DNA from: Acetobacteraceae bacterium
Lineage (GTDB): Bacteria > Pseudomonadota > Alphaproteobacteria > Acetobacterales > Acetobacteraceae
Length of the DNA: 64,000 bases
Direction: 5' to 3'
Assembly (NCBI GenBank): GCA_947475245.1
Contig: CANJLW010000010.1
Coordinates: forward strand, 1 to 64,000
The notes beneath the pieces were generated by a model. The model worked only from the letters and a program-made list of their open reading frames with translations, had not been told where the DNA came from and did no database searches. Positions 1 through 6,904 of the stretch are shown piece by piece (positions within the stretch are counted from its first letter, which is position 1; every line of letters starts with the position of its first letter). The translations under genes were made by a program, and so were the position numbers.

Positions 1-62
1 AAATGGCTCAGAAAGACTGTCGCCTCGAATAGGCTGCCATCGTCCTCTGTCGTCGCTTCCAT
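1..62 (-). CDS. N-terminal fragment of an unidentified protein
   Basis: An ATG on the minus strand at 62 opens a frame that stays open to the left edge of the window (about 20 codons, beginning MEATTEDDGSLFEATVFLSH). It would be divergent from the small gene at 242. There is no strong Shine-Dalgarno sequence, only a G-rich stretch upstream, and too little protein to recognise a family. The call rests on the open frame and the orientation alone. Confidence 0.3.
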   Translation of the reverse strand, partial: MEATTEDDGSLFEATVFLSH

Positions 63-241
63 CGGTGCACCCCGTTATTCGAATCGAGGGACCGCATAGA
101 TTCAGCACTTTCACGGTTTGTCACGTACTTCTTCACCCGATTGCCCTGGAGCGTTGTGGCGTGGGTCTTGCGGTTCACGCGTCGGGCGATTAAGGTTCAC
201 GCGTTCTTGCGAATTATTCGCAACAAAGGAATTTTCCCATC

Positions 242-463
242 ATGGGACAGGACTTCAGCATGATAGCCCGCCGGTGCGAGCGCGCCGTCGTCACCGCCTA
301 TCGCGAACTGCGCGTAGTGGGTTCGGACGATCTGTCGGCGTTTCAGGCCTGCACCGCCCTCTACCGCATCCACCACCCCGAAGCCTCCGTCAGCGAGGCT
401 CGGCGTCTCGTCGCGGAATGGATCGATCACCACCTGTCGGAGCGAATGACCCTTAACACCTGA
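242..463 (+). CDS. small hypothetical protein (73 aa)
   Basis: This short, mostly helical-looking protein (MGQDFSMIARRCERAVVTAY...) contains no domain I recognise. Its ATG is preceded by AAAGGA about 10 nt upstream, which supports the start. The residues are balanced between charged and hydrophobic, as in a small soluble protein, with an ARRLVAEWIDHHL segment near the C-terminus that resembles an amphipathic helix. Its 3' end overlaps convergently by 37 bp with the GT9 gene on the other strand. The function is unknown. Confidence 0.55.
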   Translation: MGQDFSMIARRCERAVVTAYRELRVVGSDDLSAFQACTALYRIHHPEASVSEARRLVAEWIDHHLSERMTLNT

Positions 464-1404
464 TCGGGCAGGATATTCGCCATGCCCGTGGCCTTGTCCA
501 CGCCGGTCGGCGGAACGATGGGCACGATACGGCTGCTGTGGAAGAACGGCGGCGTCGCCCCGAACAGGCTGTAAGCCCGCGCGCCGACGGCGGCGGCCAT
601 ATTCATCACCCCGGTATCGTTGCCGACATAGTAGTCGCACAGCGCGAACAGCGCGGCGATTTCCCCCAGATTCCAGCCGATCGCGAGATCAATCGGAACC
701 GGGGCGGCCAGGGATTGAATTTCCCGCGCCAGATCGGCCTCCGCCTTGCCGCCGACGACGACGATGCGCGCCGCGCCGAGGTTTTGCGCCAGGATGGCGA
801 AATTCCGCGCGCCCCATTGCTTGTACGGCTCCGAACTGCCGATGCCGATCGCGACCAGCCCGCCGATTGGCTCGCGGAGGCGCTCACGGACGGCATCCTG
901 TTTGGCGGGGTCGACCGGCAAGGCAGGCTCGACTTCAGGCAGCGCGATGCCAAGCAGCTTTAACCAGGCAGTGGCCTGATCGAAAGGGTGCAGACGCAAA
1001 GCGCCCGGCGGCAAAAAGGGGCGACGGTTCAGCAGAAAGCGCTGCGGGCCGAAACCGTAACCGAAGCGGGCGGGAATGCCGGCGGCCATCAGTTGGGCGG
1101 CGATGGTGCGGCTGTGATGCAGCAGATAGACCGCGTCGAAACGGCGCGCGCGCAGATCGCGGATCATGCGCAGAAAGCCCCGGCTGCCGTCATGCCCGCC
1201 CACGCCGCGATCGGGGTTGCGGTCCATCCAGAACACGTCGGCGACGGTTTGTTCGGCGGCGAAGATCTGATCGGCGGCGGAGCGGGGCTTGGCGATCAAC
1301 GTAACGGGGGCACCGACATGGCGCGCAATCGCGCGGATATGCGGCAAGTGCCAGATCATGTCGCCAATGCCAGGCAGCGGCTGGACGACGGCGACCCCGC
1401 TCAC
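427..1404 (-). CDS. glycosyltransferase family 9 (heptosyltransferase-like)
   Basis: Family 9 enzymes transfer heptose or related sugars from nucleotide donors onto lipopolysaccharide core or other surface glycans at the inner membrane. The N-terminal motif LPGIGDMIWHLPHIRAI and the C-terminal DTGVMNMAAAVGA followed by LFGATPP are the family's signature blocks. I chose a GTG start at 1404, which overlaps the TGA stop of the upstream O-antigen ligase-like gene (GTGA). Longer starts would lie inside that gene and add low-complexity residues. The result is 325 aa, normal for the family. It is the last gene of a four-gene minus-strand run, so a role in surface glycan assembly is likely. The exact sugar cannot be told. 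Confidence 0.88.
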   Translation of the reverse strand: MSGVAVVQPLPGIGDMIWHLPHIRAIARHVGAPVTLIAKPRSAADQIFAAEQTVADVFWMDRNPDRGVGGHDGSRGFLRMIRDLRARRFDAVYLLHHSRTIAAQLMAAGIPARFGYGFGPQRFLLNRRPFLPPGALRLHPFDQATAWLKLLGIALPEVEPALPVDPAKQDAVRERLREPIGGLVAIGIGSSEPYKQWGARNFAILAQNLGAARIVVVGGKAEADLAREIQSLAAPVPIDLAIGWNLGEIAALFALCDYYVGNDTGVMNMAAAVGARAYSLFGATPPFFHSSRIVPIVPPTGVDKATGMANILPDQVLRVIRSDRW

Positions 1405-2687
1405 GCCTCGGGCACCCGATGTCGAAACTCCGCCAATCCCCAGCCGAGAAGCAGGAAGAACCAGCCGCCGAGGGGTAGGGTGTAGAAGCCGCTCGTGGAT
1501 TGGAAGGGGAATAGCTGCACGACGATGCTGGCGAACAAACCGACCCGGACCGGCGTGGCACCGCGCCAAAGACCGCGCGCCAAAGGCATCAGCCAGGTCA
1601 GCGCCAGGGCGCAGAACAGCGCCAGCCCGACGAACCCGCCGTCGGCGAGCGCCTGCACGTAGAAATTATGTGGATGCGCGGCGCAGATCGCCGCCCCACC
1701 GCCGTCGGCATCCTTTCCGTCGAGGCTGGCGCGGAAGTAGCGAGGTTGTTCGCAGCCATAGCGGAAGGAATCGAAGCCGCGTCCGGTCACGGGGTGTTGG
1801 ATGCCGATTTCGAGCGCGCGGGTATAAAGTTCGCCGTAGTGGCTGGATGGGAATTTCTCCAACAGCGCGGCGAACTGCACGACCAGTCGGTTATACGCGG
1901 TCGGCGCGACGACCGGGGACGCGGCAAGCAGCAACATGCCCGCAAGACCGCCCGCCAGCACGACGGGCCGCAAGGGGCGCAGCAGCAGCCCAACGATCGC
2001 CATCCCGGCAAGCGCGAGAACCAGCGGCATGCGCTGCCCGATCAACACCATGATGGCGATGGCGGACAGCATCAGCGCGTAGGCGAGCGGACTCGACCAG
2101 CGTTCCCGTCGGCCGAGCAGGGTGACCAAGGGCGTGGCGAGCGCGGGCATCAGCATGCGGGCCAGCGGCGGCCCGGCGCGGGACTTGCCGAACGGCCCGG
2201 TCAGCGTGTCGCTGCCCTGCAGCGAATGGCCATACAGGTTGCGCCCGACGACGAACTGAAACAGGCAGTTGGCCGCAATATAGAGCGCGCCGGCGGCGAC
2301 GATGTTGCGCAGCCACAGGCGAGCGCGCGGGTCGCGCAGGGCGTAATGCTCCATGGTCGCGAGAAAGAGGGGAAACCTGACCGTCATGGCAGCCTGCCCG
2401 AGCGACGGCCAACCGCCCTCCCCCAGGCCCAACGCGGGAATCGGCATCGAGCAGATGACGAGCCAGCCGGACCAGATCAGCCCCATGCGCGTCCACGGCG
2501 TGGCCAACCACCCCCATTGCCGGGTCAGCGCGGCGTGCCCGAGAAAACACAGGGACGCGACGGCCATGGACGCCTCGGCGAAGCCATGGGCGTGCAGCAG
2601 CAGCAGCGGTGTCAACAACACCGAAACGACCGCGACGCGATCGAGCGCCGGCAGGGTGCGATCGGCGGATAAAAGGGACAGGGTCAT
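1401..2687 (-). CDS. O-antigen ligase family membrane protein (Wzy_C/WaaL-like)
   Basis: The 428-aa protein has about ten hydrophobic segments. A large polar loop (roughly residues 270-340) is followed by AHPHNFYVQALADGGFVGL, matching the H-N-x-Y/F-L signature near the active loop of O-antigen ligases and Wzy-like polymerases. These proteins join or polymerise lipid-linked glycans on the periplasmic side of the inner membrane. Translation is probably coupled to the downstream GT9 gene through a GTGA overlap. Ligase and polymerase activity cannot be separated from sequence alone, so the substrate is open. Confidence 0.85.
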   Translation of the reverse strand: MTLSLLSADRTLPALDRVAVVSVLLTPLLLLHAHGFAEASMAVASLCFLGHAALTRQWGWLATPWTRMGLIWSGWLVICSMPIPALGLGEGGWPSLGQAAMTVRFPLFLATMEHYALRDPRARLWLRNIVAAGALYIAANCLFQFVVGRNLYGHSLQGSDTLTGPFGKSRAGPPLARMLMPALATPLVTLLGRRERWSSPLAYALMLSAIAIMVLIGQRMPLVLALAGMAIVGLLLRPLRPVVLAGGLAGMLLLAASPVVAPTAYNRLVVQFAALLEKFPSSHYGELYTRALEIGIQHPVTGRGFDSFRYGCEQPRYFRASLDGKDADGGGAAICAAHPHNFYVQALADGGFVGLALFCALALTWLMPLARGLWRGATPVRVGLFASIVVQLFPFQSTSGFYTLPLGGWFFLLLGWGLAEFRHRVPEA

Positions 2688-2738
2688 TTGCAGGCGGGTT
2701 CCTGCCAGTCGGGTGCGCCGCTGGCAAGGGCGGGCGCG

Positions 2739-3224
2739 TCAGGTGCGCGCGCGGATCATGGCGATGGCGTGCGCGACGGCGGCGGAGCGGACGGCGTCGC
2801 GGTCGCCGGGGAAGATATGCTGTTCGCCGACAACCGGGACGCCGCTTTGGGCGAGGCCGAAGCAAACCAGCCCGACCGGTTTATCCGCGGTGCCGCCGTT
2901 CGGGCCGGCAACGCCGGTGATCGATACGGCGATCACGGCATCGGCATTGCGCAGCGCGCCTTCCGCCATCGCGCAGGCGACATCCCGGCTGGCCGCGCCG
3001 TGCTCCGCGATCAGTTCGGACGGGACGCCGAGAAGATCGTGCTTCGCCCGGTTGGAGTAGGTGACGAAACCGCGGTCGAACACGTCCGACGCCCCGGCGC
3101 CTTCGGTCAGTGCCGCGGCGAGCAGACCGCCGGTGCAACTTTCAGCCGTGGTGATTCGGATCGATTTCGACCGGCACGCGTCGAGCAGCGCGCCGGCTTC
3201 CTGCAACAGGGCATCGGACAGCAT
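2739..3224 (-). CDS. pncC: nicotinamide-nucleotide amidohydrolase, CinA C-terminal type
   Basis: PncC hydrolyses nicotinamide mononucleotide to nicotinate mononucleotide and ammonia, recycling the pyridine nucleotide released by DNA ligase and other NAD consumers. The 161-aa protein is a stand-alone CinA C-terminal domain. It shows ITTAESCTGGLLAA near residue 25, VTYSNRAKHDLLGV in the middle and ISITGVAGPNGGT, the three conserved blocks. The N-terminal MoCF-like domain of full CinA is absent, which is common for PncC. The gene lies between the nitroreductase (17 bp upstream) and the O-antigen ligase-like gene, on the same strand. Confidence 0.92.
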   Translation of the reverse strand: MLSDALLQEAGALLDACRSKSIRITTAESCTGGLLAAALTEGAGASDVFDRGFVTYSNRAKHDLLGVPSELIAEHGAASRDVACAMAEGALRNADAVIAVSITGVAGPNGGTADKPVGLVCFGLAQSGVPVVGEQHIFPGDRDAVRSAAVAHAIAMIRART

Positions 3225-3240
3225 TGCCGCGTCGGTCCGC

Positions 3241-4083
3241 TCAGCGCAGGCCGAAGCCGAGATTGGTCAGCGCCTCTCGCATGCGGTCGCGGCCGGTGAG
3301 CGCGGCGGGGTCCTTCAGACGGTTCATCGCCTGCAGGGTCCAGTCCTGTTCCTTCATGCCTTGTTCGCGCATGTAATCGCGCGCGACGCCGTTATAGGCT
3401 TCGATCGCATCGCGCTTCAGACCTTGATCGTATTGTTCGTGATGCAGCACGATGGCTTGCGGCAGGCGAGGCTTCACGCCGGTGCTTTTGGCCGGATCGG
3501 GGTGGCCGATCGCCATGCCGAACACGGCGAACACGTTGGGCGGCAGGTTCAGTTCGGCGGCGATCTGCTCCGGCAGGTTACGCATCGCGCCGACATAGAC
3601 CGCGCCCAGGCCGATCGACTCTGCCGCGACGAAGGTGTTCTGCGCCGCCAGCGTGGCGTCAACGATGCCGAGGATGAACGCCTCGGTGAACCGTGTGCCC
3701 TCGACCGTGCCCTGCCGATCGGCGGCGATGTTGTCCAAACGGTTCAAATCCGCGAGCCAGACCAGCAACAGCGGCGCGTCGCGGATAAACTGCTGTTTGC
3801 CCGACAGATCGGCGAGGCGCGACTTGCGGTCGGGATCGCGCACCGCAACGACGCTCCAAACCTGAAGGTTGGAGGATGTGGAGGCGGACTGACCGGCGGC
3901 GATCAGCAGTTCCAGCGTGCCGTCGGGCAGCGCGTCGGGCAGGAAGCCGCGGACGGAACGATGGTTGAGCATCGTTTCCAGGGTTTCATTCCACTGCACC
4001 GGGGTCGCGGGTGCGCCGTCGCGGTTGCGTTGAGCAAGCAAGGCCTGCGCTGTAGCGTTGGTCTCAGAAGCGGCGGCGGACAT
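3241..4083 (-). CDS. nitroreductase family flavoprotein (NfsA-like)
   Basis: FMN-dependent oxidoreductases of this family reduce nitroaromatics, quinones or flavins with NAD(P)H in the cytoplasm. The protein has the N-terminal block LNHRSVRGFLPDALPDGTLE, then GQSASTSSNLQVWSVVAV and, further on, LGAVYVGAMRN and VFAVFGMAIGHP, as in the NfsA/FRP group. At 280 aa it is somewhat longer than NfsB types, again matching NfsA. It heads the pncC-ligase-GT9 run. A perfect TGTGA-N6-TCACA dyad lies about 100 bp upstream and may control it. The physiological substrate is unknown. Confidence 0.88.
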   Translation of the reverse strand: MSAAASETNATAQALLAQRNRDGAPATPVQWNETLETMLNHRSVRGFLPDALPDGTLELLIAAGQSASTSSNLQVWSVVAVRDPDRKSRLADLSGKQQFIRDAPLLLVWLADLNRLDNIAADRQGTVEGTRFTEAFILGIVDATLAAQNTFVAAESIGLGAVYVGAMRNLPEQIAAELNLPPNVFAVFGMAIGHPDPAKSTGVKPRLPQAIVLHHEQYDQGLKRDAIEAYNGVARDYMREQGMKEQDWTLQAMNRLKDPAALTGRDRMREALTNLGFGLR

Positions 4084-4181
4084 GCGGGCTCTCCGAAAGG
4101 CAGGGAATGGAATGGGCCGATCATCGCCGAGGCGGCGGCGTCGGGCAACAGGGCGAAAATTTCATCGTCCTCGGCGGAGAA

Positions 4182-4197
4182 TGTGACGGACATCACA
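4182..4197. promoter_or_regulatory. CRP/FNR-superfamily type dyad TGTGA-N6-TCACA
   Basis: The sequence TGTGACGGACATCACA matches the consensus half-sites of CRP-type regulators at all ten positions. It lies about 100 bp upstream of the nitroreductase start on one side and just before the candidate structured RNA on the other, so either could be its target. Binding is inferred from the match only. Confidence 0.5.
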
Positions 4198-4209
4198 GAT
4201 TTCACCGGC

Positions 4210-4341
4210 GGTCGTATGCACAATCCGGGCAGTTGGTTGGCGCTGCCCCAAATCCGCGCCCTCCGATCGGGTCATACGACCCAGGTCAACCCGGACCTTT
4301 CCTTGAGGCCCGACCCGCAAAGGTCGGGCCTCCTTTTATTT
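4210..4341 (+). ncRNA. candidate structured small RNA ending in an intrinsic terminator
   Basis: No protein gene occupies this plus-strand stretch, yet it carries ordered structure. GGTCGTATG (4210-4218) is perfectly complementary to CATACGACC (4273-4281), enclosing a GGGCAG/CTGCCC hairpin (4227-4232 with 4243-4248). A short AGGTC/GACCT hairpin follows (4283-4298), then a strong terminator. An alternative GGGTC/GACCC hairpin uses part of the long stem, so two structures could compete. No convincing sigma-70 promoter is visible; a weak TATGCA at 4215 would place transcription start near 4227. No known RNA family was recognised. Confidence 0.35.
4305..4341 (+). terminator. intrinsic terminator, plus-strand direction
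   Basis: GAGGCCCGACC and GGTCGGGCCTC form a perfect 11-bp stem with a six-base loop, followed by CTTTTATTT. The T-rich tail is only on the plus strand. The neighbouring genes are on the minus strand, so this terminator has no obvious protein-coding transcript to end. Confidence 0.75.
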
Positions 4342-4347
4342 CGGCGG

Positions 4348-4974
4348 CTACTTCGGCGGCACGAAGGCCTGCGAGATTTCCTGGAAAACCGGCAAAGCCT
4401 CACACCTCTCCGCATGCGCCCCCAACGCCGGCCATCGTTCGGCTTGCCACAGTGACGGATGCGCGTCGGCGGTGAAACGCAGCGCGCAGGCCAGGGCGAT
4501 GTCGGCGTGGCCGATGGACTCGCCAAACCAATACGGCGTCGCGCGTTCGGCGCGTTCGGTGTTCAGCATCGTCAGCACACCCTGAATCTGGTGTTCGCAA
4601 CGGGAACGCCAGAGATCGGATTGGTGTTCGTGCAGGGCGCGTTCGTAAAACAGCGACACGGCCTTGTCGGCCAACCCCGTGGACAGGGCACAGACGCGCA
4701 ACGCCTGTCGGCGAGCCGGACCTTCGGCGGGGATCAGGCGTTTCGACGGATCGGACAGCGAATCGATATGGTCCAGAATGGCCGAACTCTCGACCAGCGC
4801 TTTTTCGTCGTCGAGCACCAGCACCGGCACCCGGCACAGCGGGTTGTACGGCGCGATCAGTTCGGCGTCGCCGAAGGTGGACCAGGGGCGATGTTCGAAC
4901 GCAAGCCCCAGCACGCGCAGTGCGATGCCGACGCGACGCACGAAGGGGGAGTCGAACTGTCCGATCAATATCAT
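4348..4974 (-). CDS. glutathione S-transferase family protein
   Basis: The N-terminal thioredoxin-like domain begins MILIGQFDSPFVRRVGIALR and carries the glutathione-binding RVPVLVLDD and ALVESSAILDHID blocks (E-S motif). An all-helical C-terminal domain follows. I start at 4974 rather than an upstream in-frame ATG at 5025, because GGAGCC lies at the right distance and the fold begins immediately. At 208 aa it is a full-length cytosolic GST. The S-P-F-V at the active-site position suggests a serine-type enzyme (zeta/theta-like). The substrate is unknown. Confidence 0.88.
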   Translation of the reverse strand: MILIGQFDSPFVRRVGIALRVLGLAFEHRPWSTFGDAELIAPYNPLCRVPVLVLDDEKALVESSAILDHIDSLSDPSKRLIPAEGPARRQALRVCALSTGLADKAVSLFYERALHEHQSDLWRSRCEHQIQGVLTMLNTERAERATPYWFGESIGHADIALACALRFTADAHPSLWQAERWPALGAHAERCEALPVFQEISQAFVPPK

Positions 4975-5035
4975 GAAAGGCTCCGTCGGTTCGGGTGGTT
5001 CGGCCTCGGAAACAGGCCGAACCACCGTCGATCGA

Positions 5036-5653
5036 TTACCGAATGGGGGAGAACGGCGCGGCCATGACCAGCGCGGTTTCCTGTTTCACCACGACGCCCG
5101 GCGGGTTGCGCGCGGGCCATTGACCACCGGCGGCCGCGGCGGCGCGCACGCTGAAGCGTTCGTTGGCATCCTTGTAGGCCCAGATATGGACCCATTTGTT
5201 CAGCGCGCCGAACTCCGAATACATGCCGGCGACGAGGGGGGAGTACTTTTGCCGTCCCTCGACCTTTTCCGACCAGCGTTCGATCAGACCGGGGATGGAG
5301 CCGGCGGTGAGCGTGTACTGGCGGATTTCGAACAGCGGGCCGATCTGGCGCGGGGTCAGCGGCGGAGAGAACGGCGCGGGGATGAACACCTCGCTCTGCT
5401 GATCGACGCAGAATTCGCGGATCGGCGGCGGCCAGCCGGCTTCCTTGGAGGCGGCGGCGCGCACGGCGGCGCGGTGTTCGAAGCTGTCGTAGGACCAGAG
5501 ATGGATGATCTGGTTCAGCGGGCCGATCTCGGACTGAAAGAAGGCGCCGAGCGGCGAGTGCTTTTCGCGGATTGGCAGGGCCTCGCCGAAGCGTTTGACG
5601 GCTTCGCCGATGGTGCCGGGTTGCAGCGTGTAGGTGCGCATTTCGATGATCAT
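5036..5653 (-). CDS. NIPSNAP family protein with two ferredoxin-like domains
   Basis: Two tandem NIPSNAP units are visible. The first begins MIIEMRTYTLQPGTIGEAVK and contains GPLNQIIHLWSYDSFEHR. The second begins FEIRQYTLTAGSIPGLIERW and contains GALNKWVHIWAYKDANER. Each is about 100 residues of alpha+beta dimeric-barrel type. Proteins of this family often act as small oxygenase-like or accessory proteins, but no biochemical role can be assigned here. It lies 61 bp upstream of the GST gene on the same strand and may be co-transcribed with it. Confidence 0.85.
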   Translation of the reverse strand: MIIEMRTYTLQPGTIGEAVKRFGEALPIREKHSPLGAFFQSEIGPLNQIIHLWSYDSFEHRAAVRAAASKEAGWPPPIREFCVDQQSEVFIPAPFSPPLTPRQIGPLFEIRQYTLTAGSIPGLIERWSEKVEGRQKYSPLVAGMYSEFGALNKWVHIWAYKDANERFSVRAAAAAGGQWPARNPPGVVVKQETALVMAAPFSPIR

Positions 5654-5801
5654 GGTCGTCCTCCCGTTCGGTGTGACACGGACAGGTTAGGACATGTCGC
5701 GGCGGGGCGGAATGGTGGGGGGCGGCCTTGCGGCACCAGAGGGTTGAAACGATCATCGGTCGCGACGAGAGACCATCCGATGGCGGCCTGGAGGAATTTG
5801 C

Positions 5802-6137
5802 ATGGATGACCTGACCACCGGCCAATTCGACGCCGCCACTCAACGCGGGGATCGTCGGATGCTTGCCCCCCGGGCGATCGGCGCCCACTACGACGCGGGA
5901 CGCGATCGCGTCATTGTGCGCCTGATCACGGGTGTTGAAATTGGCTTTGCGCCGCGCGACGCGGAAGGGCTGCAAAATGCCACACTCGACGACCTGAAGG
6001 CGGTCGAGGTCGAGGCCTTCGGCCTGGGCATTCATTTCCCGACCATCGACGCCGATCTTTACGTTCCCGCTTTGTTGGACGGCATTCTGGGTTCGGCGCG
6101 CTGGATGGAAACACGGTCGAAGGCTAACGGATCCTAG
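5802..6137 (+). CDS. DUF2442 domain protein
   Basis: The protein (111 aa) has the DUF2442 pattern. A beta-rich stretch VIVRLITGVEIGFAPRDAEGL is followed by a short connector and then EVEAFGLGIHFPTIDADLYVPALLDGILG. The ATG has a strong GGAGG seven bases upstream. DUF2442 proteins are often found beside DUF4160 partners in toxin-antitoxin-like pairs, but no such partner is adjacent here, so it stands alone. Its stop codon overlaps the convergent flavin reductase stop in a shared CTAG. The function is unknown. Confidence 0.75.
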   Translation: MDDLTTGQFDAATQRGDRRMLAPRAIGAHYDAGRDRVIVRLITGVEIGFAPRDAEGLQNATLDDLKAVEVEAFGLGIHFPTIDADLYVPALLDGILGSARWMETRSKANGS

Positions 6138-6820
6138 CTCGACAACGTTCGTCCTTCGGCCAACCGCGCCCGATCGATATCCGGCCCGCGATACAAGGCC
6201 TCCGGCACGGTGCCGAGGGTCGAGGGATGGACTTTTTCCCCCAGCCCGTAAAACTCCTGAAAACTCAGGATCAGCGGCCGCCACTTGTCGGGGTCGATGC
6301 GATCGGTCTCATTGTCTTTCAGAATGGATCGATCGATGTGGACGCGTTGGATACGCACCTCCAACGTTAGGAGCCGCCCGCGCAGCGCAGGGTCGTTGTC
6401 GGCGATGCCGTGCGTCGCTTCGATGACGGCCTCCAACTCAACCTTGCATTCGCGCACACGGGGGCTGGCGACCGTCTCCGACGGCATCGCGGTGAAGCCC
6501 GACAGGCCGAACTTGTCGGCGTGGTGGCGATAGCCGCGCCGTTGTTTCGATTCCGGCACAGGATCGGTTCCCGTCGTCAACGCCAACCGATCGACCATGG
6601 CGGCCAGATCGACCGACGGCAGATTCAACACGCAATGGCCGGTGCGGATCATGTTTTGCGGCGTCAGAGAGTTCGCCGCGAATCCCAGAACGCAACGCCA
6701 GCCGAGCCAAAAAGCGGACGACATGGGGGCGAGGTTGAACGAACCGTTTGGGTTCACCGTCGAGATCAGAACAACCGGCGTTCCGAAATACAAAATTCCC
6801 GGCTCAATCGTGACGTGCAT
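6134..6820 (-). CDS. flavin reductase family protein (FMN-binding split barrel)
   Basis: The N-terminus GTPVVLISTVNPNGSFNLAPMSSAFWLG is the FMN-binding entry of the DIM6/NTAB flavin reductase-like family. It is followed by ECKVELEAVIEATHG in the second half. At 228 aa it is of normal length. Members either supply reduced flavin to two-component monooxygenases or act alone on other acceptors. No monooxygenase is adjacent, the upstream gene being an alpha/beta hydrolase. A 9-bp-arm hairpin immediately upstream would pair with its AAGGGA ribosome binding site. The extended C-terminal part (after residue 165) is less typical. Confidence 0.82.
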   Translation of the reverse strand: MHVTIEPGILYFGTPVVLISTVNPNGSFNLAPMSSAFWLGWRCVLGFAANSLTPQNMIRTGHCVLNLPSVDLAAMVDRLALTTGTDPVPESKQRRGYRHHADKFGLSGFTAMPSETVASPRVRECKVELEAVIEATHGIADNDPALRGRLLTLEVRIQRVHIDRSILKDNETDRIDPDKWRPLILSFQEFYGLGEKVHPSTLGTVPEALYRGPDIDRARLAEGRTLSS

Positions 6821-6829
6821 TGGTTATGG

Positions 6830-6869
6830 TCCCTTCATCCGCGTCGCTGTGCGCGACCGAATGAAGGGA
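6830..6869 (-). promoter_or_regulatory. hairpin that sequesters the flavin reductase ribosome binding site
   Basis: TCCCTTCAT (6830-6838) and ATGAAGGGA (6861-6869) are perfect inverted repeats. Inside them is a second GTCGC/GCGAC pair (6843-6847 with 6853-6857). On the minus-strand mRNA the arm nearer the gene contains AAGGGA, nine bases before the ATG at 6820. The folded form would therefore hide the ribosome binding site. Confidence 0.5.
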
Positions 6870-6904
6870 ATGGACCGTGCGGGACAGTCCGCTTCTTGCC
6901 GCGG

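Noticed and set aside
118-456. 112-codon plus-strand frame overlapping the small gene at 242
   Set aside because: It lacks a ribosome site and has Arg/Ser/His-rich composition. The 242 frame has AAAGGA and a better amino-acid balance.
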